Shown one piece after another: positions 1-6,841 of a stretch of DNA of 26,898 bases. A model generated the notes under the pieces. That model had not been told where the DNA came from, did no database searches, and worked only from the letters and a program-made list of their open reading frames with translations. The DNA comes from Turicibacter sp. (GTDB taxonomy: Bacteria > Bacillota > Bacilli > MOL361 > Turicibacteraceae). The position numbers were made by a program, and so were the translations under genes. The DNA lies in NCBI GenBank assembly GCA_030531025.1, contig JAUMTV010000036.1, positions 1 to 26,898 on the forward strand, in the 5' to 3' direction. How positions within the stretch are numbered: position 1 is the first letter of the stretch; each line of letters starts with the position of its first letter.

Positions 1-55
1 CAGAATCACCAAAAACATTTATATAAGCTGTTGTAAAAGGAACACCATTTGCATC
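1..55 (-). pseudogene. Host gene, downstream fragment cut by the element
   Basis: When the 55-bp left flank is joined to the right flank (26846-26898) with one TC retained, the minus strand reads open for 35 codons across the join. This fragment encodes the downstream residues, including DANGVPFTTAY and INVFGDS. The frame is broken by insertion of the element between the Ser and Asp codons. I do not recognise the protein family from this short segment. Confidence 0.6.
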
Positions 56-72
56 TCCGAAATAAACAAATA
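38..72. other. attL (host-element left junction)
   Basis: Host sequence ending GCA is followed by TC (54-55) and then the element's left end TCCGAAATAAAC. Comparison with the copy-copy junction shows divergence exactly one base left of TC, so TC is the crossover dinucleotide candidate. Confidence 0.75.
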
Positions 73-113
73 ACCATCTATTAAGTGAAAACTTAATAAG
101 TGGTTATTTTTAT
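68..113 (+). terminator. Terminator-like hairpin at element left end, copy 1
   Basis: The 9-bp stem AAATAACCA/TGGTTATTT (68-76 with 101-109) encloses a second stem TTAAGT/ACTTAA capped by a GAAA tetraloop, followed by a T-rich tail. In a circle or tandem it lies just downstream of the integrase gene, so it may end integrase transcription only when the ends are joined. Confidence 0.65.
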
Positions 114-124
114 TATACCACAAA

Positions 125-590
125 AGGTGTTAGAAGGAAGAGTGTTTGACCTAGATAGCTAACCGAAAGGCTCGATAGAGTACAGGGGGTGCCGACAAAA
201 CACTTGGGTGATGTTCTAAGATAGGACAAGTCCCAACACCATATAAAATATGTCTAGTACCATATTGAAGGGGTGAGAATGGCAACCACGAGCCATAAAT
301 ATAAATAGGTGGGGTAGGAAGTCCAATTTGAGGGCAATATCATTTCTAATTATGGCTATGGGGTTGGATATAGCAGGTATTAGATTACCAACATAGATAT
401 TGTAAATAGCGTGTACTAGTCCAGATCGTTGTATGGTCGTAACATACCTATCCTAACTGGGATAAATGGAAAGCTACTCACAATTGTGTGTGGGTAACTA
501 TGTCCGTTTGGCTAAGCCTTCAAGGATAAGAGTTTAGAGTATATGAAATCAATAGTATATTAGTAAAATACGACTAAGGACATAGTTAAT
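125..590 (+). ncRNA. Candidate large structured RNA, copy 1
   Basis: No convincing reading frame exists over about 600 nt, and the stretch is richer in G than the surrounding DNA. Many segments are complementary: GGTGTT/AACACC (126-131 with 235-240), AGTGTTT/AAACACT (141-147 with 198-204), GTTCT/AGGAC (213-217 with 223-227), AATATG/CATATT (247-252 with 261-266), ATGGC/GCCAT (279-283 with 292-296), GTATG/CATAC (430-434 with 442-446), TATCC/GGATA (449-453 with 460-464), TACTCACA/TGTGGGTA (475-482 with 489-496), and a 10-bp perfect helix closing 496-505 with 578-587. There is a CC-GAAA-GG tetraloop at 163-170. Large ornate RNAs such as ROOL and GOLLD occur in phages and prophages of Firmicutes and are of similar size. 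Assignment to either family is not proven here. Exact ends are estimated. Confidence 0.6.
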
Positions 591-769
591 ATGCTTATTG
601 AAAATATATGAAAAATAAAAAATCAGTGTGATTAGGTCAAGTATAATAAATGTATATGAGGAAGGAAGAAATGTATTAAGCAAATTGAGGGGAGTTGTAC
701 GAATTGTTTATACTCTAGATTATAATGACAATTTTAAGAATAAAAATACAATACAAAGGTAAAAGTACT

Positions 770-1267
770 ATGAATATTGAAGATATGAAAATTGTTTATG
801 GAAACAGTAAAGATGATAATAGTTTATATAATATTTTTTTAGATATAATGAATTTTAATTATAAAGAGTATGAAGTAGATGATGTAGATAGAATAATAAT
901 ACAAGATACATTAAAATTTATAGATAGAGTTTTAACATCAGCTTGTAAGAAAACTTTAGGAAGAATAGGTATAAAAGGATATAGTGAATTGAACTCACAA
1001 GAAACAAAAAACTTACTAAAAGAACATTTAGCAAAACAAAGTGATGAAATAATATTGAAATTTTATAGAGAAAACAAAGTTGTATTAGATATGTTTAAAT
1101 ATGAAGTATGTGAAGTATTAAATATATCTGAATGGAGGTTTAGCAAAATAAAATATGATTTAAAGATATCTGGTACACAAGTTGTTAATGTATGCTGTAA
1201 GCCTAAAATATGTAATAAGTATGATAGAAGATTTATATATGAAATATTGATACGTGCTTCATTGTAA
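770..1267 (+). CDS. Unknown 165-aa protein, copy 1
   Basis: I do not recognise this protein. The start at 770 is preferred because AAAGG lies 9 nt upstream, whereas the ATG at 725 has no Shine-Dalgarno sequence. The N-terminus (MNIEDMKIVYGNSKDDNSLY) resembles that of the 53-aa small ORF upstream of the integrase (VKVEDMKVNIIYSEDKIDTD), sharing (I/V)EDMK(I/V), a Tyr, Asp and Ser-x-Tyr in register. It therefore appears to carry the same small module plus a longer C-terminal part. The C-terminal half has a possible helix-turn-helix stretch (CEVLNISEWRFSKIKYDL, about residues 120-137), so DNA binding is possible but only inferred. It lies downstream of the structured RNA and upstream of the methylase. 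A TATAAT at 642-647 could be its -10 box. Confidence 0.75.
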   Translation: MNIEDMKIVYGNSKDDNSLYNIFLDIMNFNYKEYEVDDVDRIIIQDTLKFIDRVLTSACKKTLGRIGIKGYSELNSQETKNLLKEHLAKQSDEIILKFYRENKVVLDMFKYEVCEVLNISEWRFSKIKYDLKISGTQVVNVCCKPKICNKYDRRFIYEILIRASL

Positions 1268-1431
1268 ATTATATAAAAATAAATAAAAGATAGATATAAT
1301 AAGAAGTATACATTAGATGTATATATAAAATATTAAAAATTTAGAATAACTATGATATAATATATAAGTTATAAACAAAATAATATATTATATACATTTT
1401 TAAATCAGTTAGAGAAAGGAAGAAGTTATAG

Positions 1432-2808
1432 TTGTTAGTATTAAGTGAAAATATACCAAGTTTAGTAAAGTACATGGGTTCAAAAACAGAAATTATAAAC
1501 TATGTTGTGAGAGGATTAAATGAAGTTCATAAGGATAATCAGGCAGTATGTGACTTATTCGCAGGTTCAAGTACATTGGCTGGAGCATTAAGAAGTAATA
1601 ATATAAAATTTATATCTAACGACATACAAATTTACTCAAGTATTTTCACAAAAACATACTTATCTCAATTTGATTGGAATGTATATCCGACAGCTGAAGA
1701 TATAGTAAAAGAAGTTAAAGATATAGTAGAAATATGGAAAAATGAGTTTAGCCATTATTGGAATAAGTCTAATTATGATATAGAATTTGATTTAAAGGCA
1801 TTTAATGATATAGAAAAATTTCAACAAGATTTAAATAAGAATGAATCATTTTATGATTTAATTAAAAACTCTAGTAGTGAAGAAATATTAAAGTATCATT
1901 TATTTGCAAAAGAATATTCAGGAACATATTGGAATTTTAGACAATGTGTATGGATAGACGCTTTCAGATGTATAGCTGATAAATATGCTAATGTTGAGCC
2001 TTTATACAATTTAATATTATCTTGTACAATGTATGCTATGGCTTATAATTCTCAAAGTACAGGTCATTATGCACAATATAGAAAAGCAGAAAAAGATAGT
2101 TCTATGAATGATATTCTGATATATAGGCGTAAAACAATGGAAGAAATGTTTATAAGAAAATTTAATGAAATTAAAGAAAACATGATAGATAATCATTGTG
2201 AGATAGAAACATATGCTTTAAATTATAAGGATTGTATAAGTGAACTAGATAAGAATACATTAGTTTATGCTGACCCTCCATACTGTTCTGTTCATTATTC
2301 AAGGTTTTATCATGTTTTAGAAACCTTTGTAAGATATGATTATCCTACAGTCAAATATGGAGGTAGATATAGAACAGATAGACATCAATCTCCATTTTGT
2401 ATTTCAACAAAGGTGAGAGATGCTTTTAAGAGTATGTTTTATAAGTTAGAAAAAAATGAATGTGAGTTAGTATTAAGTTATGCAAATAGTTCTACTTGTA
2501 TGATTTTGCTAGAAACAATATTATTTGATGCATATTGTATATTCAATAACATTAGCATTGATGAAAATATACATTTAGATTTAATTAAGAATTATATAGA
2601 TAAAGAAGAAAAAAATCAGTTAGAAGAAAATAAAGATACTGATGAAATAAATATAAATATTAATAAATTATTAAATATAGATAATACAAAATTAAATTAT
2701 GATATTAACTTAAAGTTATTTGAACATAGTCATTCAACTATGGGAAGAACAGAAGAAAGAAAAAAGAGTGTTTTAGAAACTTTAATAATAGTAAAGAAAA
2801 ATAAATAG
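1432..2808 (+). CDS. D12-class adenine-specific DNA methyltransferase (R-M modification), copy 1
   Basis: The protein should transfer a methyl group from S-adenosylmethionine to N6 of adenine in its target site, protecting element and host DNA from the adjacent endonuclease. Diagnostic motifs in order are YMGSK at residues 14-18, the SAM-binding DLFAGSS at 41-47 and the catalytic DPPY at 281-284. A C-terminal HSHSTMGR-type motif lies near residue 440. The 458-aa length exceeds typical Dam proteins (about 270-290 aa), with extra sequence between motifs I and IV and an Asn/Asp/Glu-rich stretch near 385-415. The start is TTG, preceded by an AAAGGAAG Shine-Dalgarno sequence; no nearby in-frame ATG would keep YMGSK with a normal N-terminus. 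TATAAT at 1356-1361 is a plausible -10. It is convergent with the restriction gene, a common R-M arrangement. Target site unknown. Confidence 0.92.
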   Translation: MLVLSENIPSLVKYMGSKTEIINYVVRGLNEVHKDNQAVCDLFAGSSTLAGALRSNNIKFISNDIQIYSSIFTKTYLSQFDWNVYPTAEDIVKEVKDIVEIWKNEFSHYWNKSNYDIEFDLKAFNDIEKFQQDLNKNESFYDLIKNSSSEEILKYHLFAKEYSGTYWNFRQCVWIDAFRCIADKYANVEPLYNLILSCTMYAMAYNSQSTGHYAQYRKAEKDSSMNDILIYRRKTMEEMFIRKFNEIKENMIDNHCEIETYALNYKDCISELDKNTLVYADPPYCSVHYSRFYHVLETFVRYDYPTVKYGGRYRTDRHQSPFCISTKVRDAFKSMFYKLEKNECELVLSYANSSTCMILLETILFDAYCIFNNISIDENIHLDLIKNYIDKEEKNQLEENKDTDEINININKLLNIDNTKLNYDINLKLFEHSHSTMGRTEERKKSVLETLIIVKKNK

Positions 2809-2850
2809 TAATTAGAGTAATATTCATATTAATGATATATTACTCTAATT
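2809..2850. terminator. Bidirectional terminator between methylase and endonuclease, copy 1
   Basis: The perfect 14-bp inverted repeat AATTAGAGTAATAT/ATATTACTCTAATT (2810-2823 with 2837-2850) sits between the two convergent stop codons. Flanking A/T runs would serve both directions. Confidence 0.75.
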
Positions 2851-2853
2851 AAA

Positions 2854-3438
2854 TTATTCTTCGTATAACCTTTCAGATATTCCAAATGCTAAAACTGGAC
2901 ATCCTCCAGCCCCATTAGATTGTATTCTAGGTAATAATTTATTCATATGTGTAGTAGATGCACCATAAGATGAACCTTTACCTAAATTTTTAAATATATC
3001 TTGTAGATTAGAGCATCTAGTAATTATAACACCAACACTTATTGTATTTAAGTCAAATAAGAGTCTAAAGTTATTTAAATCTCTATCAAAGAATGGGTCT
3101 TTGTTATTCCATTCAACCTCAACAGCAACTCTATTTTTGTAACAGTCAACACCGTGAGTAGGTATTAAAACGGAATTACCATCTACATTAATATTTACAT
3201 CAAACCATTTCTCTTCCCAGTTTAATTTATAGAATTGAGAATCAAGTGATTCAGCTATAGGTGATTTTCTACCACCATTTTTGAGTATATCTTCTTTCTT
3301 CAATTTAAAATTCCTAAGTATGTTTATAATCTCATCAAACTCATTAGGAAAGTCACAGAAAAGTATTGAAGTTGCATGATTCCATTCAAAAACATCATAA
3401 CTATCTAATATATCGTCGGGTAATAAGCTTATAGCCAT
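2854..3438 (-). CDS. BglII/BstYI-like type II restriction endonuclease, copy 1
   Basis: This 194-aa protein matches the size of BglII and BstYI (about 200-220 aa). The candidate PD-(D/E)xK-type active site is D98, E107 and E109, within VDCYKNRVAVEVEW. The spacing D-x8-E-x-(E/Q) equals that of BglII (D84, E93, Q95). The conserved-looking blocks GGRKSPIAESLD (55-66), NNKDPFFDRDLNNFRLLFDL (111-130) and SVGVIITR (134-141) agree with that family, and a glycine-rich segment (SNGAGGCPVLAFG) follows near the C-terminus. It would cleave unmethylated foreign DNA; family members recognise palindromes with a GATC core, but this enzyme's site is not known. Translation starts 5 nt after a near-perfect AAGGAGGTG. 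No C-protein controller gene is present. A perfect 8-bp inverted repeat at 3481-3497 lies in the upstream region and could act as an operator. Confidence 0.82.
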   Translation of the reverse strand: MAISLLPDDILDSYDVFEWNHATSILFCDFPNEFDEIINILRNFKLKKEDILKNGGRKSPIAESLDSQFYKLNWEEKWFDVNINVDGNSVLIPTHGVDCYKNRVAVEVEWNNKDPFFDRDLNNFRLLFDLNTISVGVIITRCSNLQDIFKNLGKGSSYGASTTHMNKLLPRIQSNGAGGCPVLAFGISERLYEE

Positions 3439-3480
3439 AAGACACCTCCTTCACAACTATTTTTACCTACTATCATGCAG

Positions 3481-3497
3481 ATGTATAAATTATACAT
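3481..3497. promoter_or_regulatory. Inverted repeat upstream of endonuclease gene, copy 1
   Basis: ATGTATAA-A-TTATACAT is a perfect 8-bp inverted repeat with a 1-bp centre. Read on the minus strand it overlaps TATAAT-like sequences that could form the endonuclease -10. A repressor site is inferred only from symmetry and location. Confidence 0.4.
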
Positions 3498-3534
3498 TAT
3501 AAACAGATAAAATAAAATTCTATTTTTATCATAC

Positions 3535-3581
3535 TTTACATTATTGTTTTTTACTGTAAATAGTTATTTATAGTTAAATAA
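3535..3581 (+). promoter_or_regulatory. Shared promoter/operator, site A, copy 1
   Basis: TTTACATT (3535-3542), 16 nt, then AATAGTTATTTA, followed by the inverted half-site TTAAATAA (3574-3581). The same layout recurs at 5729 and 11627 with identical spacing. TTTACA resembles a -35 element. It lies 21 nt before the start codon of the 350-aa gene. Confidence 0.65.
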
Positions 3582-3601
3582 TGATAAAAGGAGAAAATAG
3601 T

Positions 3602-4654
3602 ATGAATGGATTAGAAACAATATATGTAGGACAAGTTATAAAAAATTACAAAGAATTATGTAAAATATTAAATATTGAATATAAAAAGGGAAGTTCAAAA
3701 TCAATTCAACTTAAGAAGTTAGAAAAATTTATCACATACCATAAAGAAGGTAATAAATTTATAATAGATGAAATAAAAAGTAATGATATAGTACTTATGG
3801 ATAAAAGAAAATTAGGTAATACCTCTAAAACGAGTATAGAAATAGGTGATATTATACTTCATAAATTGTTAACTGAATATAGAGGTAAAAAAGTTAGTAT
3901 AACTACAACTGAATTGTTGTACAGAATGAATATTGTAACAAATAAGTATAAGGTATTATCGCAAAATATAGAATTATATCGATTAGAAACTAGAATAGAT
4001 TTTAAGTATATAAATCAATTTAAAGTAAAAATAGGATACCAGTTAAATAGAAGAATAGATAGTGCATTAAGAAGATTGCAAAATAGTGGATATATACTAT
4101 ATGATAAAAAGACACATATCAAATTTAAGGATAAAGATAAGGACTTTGTTGTTGTTCTGGAAAAAGAAATGGATAATAAGAATTTCATAAATGCTAGATT
4201 GAGAGCATTTAAAACTCTTAATGATATGAGAACTAAAGAAGGTAAAGCCACTATAACAGATATGTCCATAATATTTATGTATGGAGAATTTGAGAGGTTT
4301 AGAAAATTAGTATGTGAAGAACTGAAAAACTATTATGATGATGAATGTATAAACTTCTGGGATGGATATGTTATAACTACCACTGAATTGGCTGTAGAAA
4401 CAAAAGTAGATGATAGTAGATATAATAAGAATATAGATTATGTAAAAGCAGACTTTTATGAGTTATTAGAAAGAAATACAAAGGAAATGAAACAACAGGA
4501 GTTAGATAGACTTCATAAAGAGTTTCAATTATGTCTTGAAGAAGAAATAAATAATACTTTGTGGGGTAGACCTTTTCATATAAAGAGTAAAGAAATAGAA
4601 ATGGTCATTAAGAATGTTAAAGATATGAATAGGTCATTAATATATGCAGACTAA
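3602..4654 (+). CDS. 350-aa phage/plasmid-type protein, possible replication or DNA-binding role, copy 1
   Basis: The N-terminal ~60 residues (from GQVIKNYKELCKILNIEY to EGNKFIIDEI) resemble a domain common in proteins of Gram-positive phages and plasmids, whose function I cannot name with certainty. The middle (GYQLNRRIDSALRRLQNSGY, about residues 140-160) looks like the recognition part of a winged helix, suggesting DNA binding. The C-terminal third is charged and largely helical. The ATG at 3602 is chosen over 3581 because AAAGGAG lies 8-9 nt upstream of it. The gene is preceded by shared promoter site A and followed immediately by a very long hairpin and a second palindrome. A replication-initiation or transcription-control role is inferred from this context only. 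Confidence 0.7.
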   Translation: MNGLETIYVGQVIKNYKELCKILNIEYKKGSSKSIQLKKLEKFITYHKEGNKFIIDEIKSNDIVLMDKRKLGNTSKTSIEIGDIILHKLLTEYRGKKVSITTTELLYRMNIVTNKYKVLSQNIELYRLETRIDFKYINQFKVKIGYQLNRRIDSALRRLQNSGYILYDKKTHIKFKDKDKDFVVVLEKEMDNKNFINARLRAFKTLNDMRTKEGKATITDMSIIFMYGEFERFRKLVCEELKNYYDDECINFWDGYVITTTELAVETKVDDSRYNKNIDYVKADFYELLERNTKEMKQQELDRLHKEFQLCLEEEINNTLWGRPFHIKSKEIEMVIKNVKDMNRSLIYAD

Positions 4655-4730
4655 AAGTTTAAAATTAGACATCGTTAATAACTTTTAGTTGATTGGTGTA
4701 TTATTACAGATGTCTAAGTTTAAACTTTTA
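4652..4730. repeat. Long hairpin overlapping the stop of the 350-aa gene, copy 1
   Basis: The arms TAAAAGTTTAAA (4652-4663) and TTTAAACTTTTA (4719-4730) are perfect, and inside them TAGACATC (4666-4673) pairs with GATGTCTA (4709-4716). That gives 20 bp of pairing around a 35-nt apical loop. It starts at the stop codon. No T-run follows, so an origin or processing structure is as likely as a terminator. Confidence 0.7.
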
Positions 4731-4741
4731 TGTGTATGAGC

Positions 4742-4781
4742 GTAGCGAATACGCAAAATCGGAACTTGTTTCCGATTTTAA
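4742..4781 (+). terminator. Hairpins downstream of the 350-aa gene, copy 1
   Basis: AAAATCGGAA/TTCCGATTTT (4755-4764 with 4770-4779) is a 10-bp stem with a 5-nt loop and T4 on its 3' side, so it could terminate on either strand. Just before it, GCGTA-GCGAA-TACGC (from about 4740) forms a small GC-rich hairpin, unusual in this AT-rich DNA. Confidence 0.6.
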
Positions 4782-4815
4782 TTAAGGTATAATACTAATT
4801 TTTAGGAGTATAGTT

Positions 4816-5220
4816 ATGAGTAAATATTTAAAAATAAAGAAGTTTAACTATTTGATATATTCAATAACATTTTTCAAGCCAAGTGAACCTAGAATAGAAA
4901 ATGGGAAATATACGAATACATATTAAACCATTAACAAAAAAGCAAGAAGGTATCTATTGGGGCAAATTAAATCCTTGATAAATAGATATGATAATAGATT
5001 TATAAAATATAGTTTTAATATACATACGCATTCTATTAGAAATAAATTTATGATAATAGTAATGAAAAATATATAGGAAGATAGTCATAGAGTTATACAA
5101 AATATATAGGCTATGGAATCTATGGCAAATGATGAAGTCAATATAAATCCTTTTGGAGATGTATGGGAGCGTACAATAAAAAAGTTCAAAACAACTTTAG
5201 AAATTAAAATAAATGCATAG
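4816..5220 (+). pseudogene. Nonsense-interrupted 135-codon reading frame, copy 1
   Basis: A well-spaced AGGAG precedes ATG 4816, and TTGTTT-N16-TATAAT (4766-4793) forms a promoter just upstream. The frame runs 36 codons to TAA (4924-4926), then continues in the same frame through TAG (5074-5076) and TAG (5107-5109) to a final TAG at 5218-5220, with no frameshift. The translated pieces look protein-like, for example EPRIENGKYTNTY and NPFGDVWERTIKKFK. I do not recognise the family. Simple decay by point mutation is the likeliest reading; a genuine 36-aa protein from the first segment is possible. Confidence 0.45.
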
Positions 5221-5242
5221 ATTTAAAATATAATTAGAAAAA

Positions 5243-5263
5243 GTTTACTTTAGATATACTTAT
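5243..5263 (+). repeat. 21-bp motif, first copy, element copy 1
   Basis: GTTTACTTTAGATATACTTAT matches 19 of 21 bases of the sequence at 6682-6702, in the leader of the capsid gene. No gene starts convincingly here, so the motif may mark a start site or binding site for the RNA that would end at 5490. Confidence 0.45.
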
Positions 5264-5490
5264 TATTATGAAAAGAGAAAACAAAAAAATTACTTTTGTT
5301 TTAGCAGAAATGTTTAAATCTTACATTGAATAATACTGTATTAGAATAGCATTAAGTAGGATTGTATATATTTTATTTAAAACTTAGAAAAATGAAATGT
5401 ATTAAGCTTTGTTTTATTCTTTTTAAAATTTCATATAAATCTTAATTCGATAATAACCTGTACATAATATTATGTATAGGTTATTTTTTT
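5264..5490 (+). ncRNA. Possible small RNA between repeated motif and terminator, copy 1
   Basis: About 225 nt lie between the 21-bp motif and a strong terminator. They contain only a 21-codon frame (ATG 5268, MKRENKKITF...) without a Shine-Dalgarno sequence. A terminator with no gene before it implies a short transcript. The start is a guess. Confidence 0.3.
5452..5490 (+). terminator. Strong intrinsic terminator, copy 1
   Basis: AATAACCT/AGGTTATT (5452-5459 with 5478-5485) is extended inward by a G-T pair and the TACATAA/TTATGTA palindrome, then T7. It is orphaned from any intact gene. Confidence 0.8.
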
Positions 5491-5625
5491 ATTTTATCCC
5501 CCCGATTTATATATATATAAATATAAAAATAATATAGGGTTAACGCCCACTGTTCTTAAATTTTTTTCTTAAATATGAAAGTAAAAGGGGTGAGAAAAAA
5601 TTAGATTTATTGAAACGAAGGTGAC

Positions 5626-5654
5626 CTATTAATATTACTACGTAATATTAATAG
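5626..5654. repeat. 13-bp perfect inverted repeat with 3-bp centre, copy 1
   Basis: CTATTAATATTAC (5626-5638), TAC, GTAATATTAATAG (5642-5654). It lies about 75 bp before shared promoter site B. It has no terminator tail, so it is a candidate operator or origin feature. Confidence 0.6.
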
Positions 5655-5728
5655 AATCTTACATTATAGTTTATTATATGTATTATGTAAATTTATTATA
5701 TATAAAATAACATAAATTAACAATTATT

Positions 5729-5776
5729 TTTACATTCCTTATTTTTTTAGTCAATAGTTACTTAAGAATTAAGTAA
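5729..5776 (+). promoter_or_regulatory. Shared promoter/operator, site B, copy 1
   Basis: TTTACATT (5729-5736), 16 nt, AATAGTTACTTA, with the dyad TTACTTAA-GAA-TTAAGTAA at 5758-5776. The dyad overlaps the Shine-Dalgarno region of the 286-aa gene, so a bound repressor could block transcription. A TATGTATTATGTA motif at 5677-5689 recurs downstream of site C. Confidence 0.65.
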
Positions 5777-5791
5777 GGGAGATATGAAAAA

Positions 5792-6652
5792 ATGAGGTCT
5801 TTAATAAATATAGTACCATTTTCACAAGATAAGAACGTAGAAGAGGTAATAGAAGATATATGCAAAGAGTTACTAGATATAAAAATAGAATCAGAAAAAG
5901 TGGGAGACATAGGAGTTAAAATAAAAATTCCTTATGTAAAAGGGAAACATCAACTAGATAAAATATTTATAGTTGGTTTTAATTTATATAAAAAACGTGC
6001 TAATTCAATGAAAATAGATATGAATAAAAGTATTATAAATAAAGATGGTATAGCAAGTAAAATAATATTGTTAGATGAAGAGGAAGGAATAGAAGAAACT
6101 GTATGCTTAACAATAGAATTTATAAGAAAATATATAGTCGATAAACTAGATAGTAATATAAACTTATTGAATGAATGCTTATTAGAGAGAGAGAAAACAG
6201 TTAGAATGTTCACTTATATTAGAAATAGCTTAGATTTAAGGCTACAAACTATTAATAAAAGGTATGCTAATTATATAGAGTATGAAACTATGAAAAATCA
6301 AGGATTTACTAATATAATATCAATAGATGACGAGATAGCATTAGAAGGGGTACAAGAACATTTTGTATATGATTTTATTGGAGATGATGAAGTATTTTAT
6401 AGCCAGTATAATAGTATAAAATATGATGATTGTTATGTTGATGAAATGATAAAGAGTTCTAGTATAGATTTTGATATGTTACTAAATGTATTAACTAATA
6501 CACAAGTTCGATTTCTAATGCATTACTTATATGATACAGATATGTATAGAAAGAGAAGCAGACAGTCTAATTTCAAGATTATGAAGGCTATAAGAAAAAG
6601 GGTAGTAGAAAATAATATAAGTCCCACTGACATATTAAAAAACAGTATATAA
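5792..6652 (+). CDS. 286-aa protein, possible transcription regulator, copy 1
   Basis: I do not recognise this protein at family level. The first ~130 residues are mixed, with a mildly hydrophobic strand (DKIFIVGFNLY). The C-terminal ~60 residues (LTNTQVRFLMHYLYDTDMYR, then KIMKAIRKRVVENN) look like the helix-turn-helix of sigma-70 region 4 or a phage late-gene activator of the ArpU/RinA kind. This is an inference from pattern, not a family match. AAGGGAG lies 10 nt before ATG 5792. The gene is driven by shared site B and is the last gene before the capsid leader, the position expected for an activator or antiterminator of the structural genes. It is acidic overall with a basic C-terminus. 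Confidence 0.7.
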   Translation: MRSLINIVPFSQDKNVEEVIEDICKELLDIKIESEKVGDIGVKIKIPYVKGKHQLDKIFIVGFNLYKKRANSMKIDMNKSIINKDGIASKIILLDEEEGIEETVCLTIEFIRKYIVDKLDSNINLLNECLLEREKTVRMFTYIRNSLDLRLQTINKRYANYIEYETMKNQGFTNIISIDDEIALEGVQEHFVYDFIGDDEVFYSQYNSIKYDDCYVDEMIKSSSIDFDMLLNVLTNTQVRFLMHYLYDTDMYRKRSRQSNFKIMKAIRKRVVENNISPTDILKNSI

Positions 6653-6662
6653 ATATTTATAT

Positions 6663-6809
6663 ACTATGTTTGACCAAAAAGGTTTACTTTATAGATACTT
6701 ATATAAGTGAAGTAAAAAATACATAATAGTAAATGTTCTTTATATATTATGTATTGTGTATAAAAGAAAATAGGGTACAAGGTATGTTCTATTTTCTTTC
6801 TTTTTAATT
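6663..6809 (+). promoter_or_regulatory. Capsid-gene leader with three stem-loops and attenuator, copy 1
   Basis: Three hairpins follow each other: TTTACTT/AAGTAAA (from 6683) around the palindrome ACTTATATAAGT, the perfect 11-bp AATACATAATA/TATTATGTATT (6718-6728 with 6745-6755), and AAAGAAAATAG/CTATTTTCTTT (6763-6773 with 6789-6799) followed by CTTTTT. The last is a terminator ending about 36 nt before the capsid ATG, leaving little room for a promoter. Capsid expression would then need readthrough or antitermination. The 21-bp motif at 6682-6702 is shared with 5243-5263. Confidence 0.6.
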
Positions 6810-6841
6810 TTTAATGTTAAATAAATAACAAAGGTGGATAT

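Noticed and set aside
125..590. Group I or group II self-splicing intron
   Set aside because: GACTA and TAGTC elements occur in the wrong order for group I P7, no domain V-like hairpin or GTGYG start is visible, and there is no flanking exon to splice.
725..769. Upstream ATG at 725 for the 165-aa gene
   Set aside because: No Shine-Dalgarno sequence; the ATG at 770 has AAAGG and its N-terminus matches the related small ORF.
3581..3601. Upstream ATG at 3581 for the 350-aa gene
   Set aside because: The AAAGGAG that would serve as ribosome binding site lies inside this extension and fits the ATG at 3602.
4015..4269. Minus-strand ORFs inside the plus-strand genes (also around 5950, 7030, 8286, 8573, 9524, 12373 and 12681)
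   Set aside because: They have low-complexity Leu/Ile/Ser-rich products and no ribosome binding sites, and lie entirely within convincing genes.
5784..5795. Three-codon upstream ORF (ATG AAA AAA TGA) overlapping the 286-aa gene start
   Set aside because: Only 2 nt separate it from the Shine-Dalgarno sequence; probably chance in A-rich sequence.
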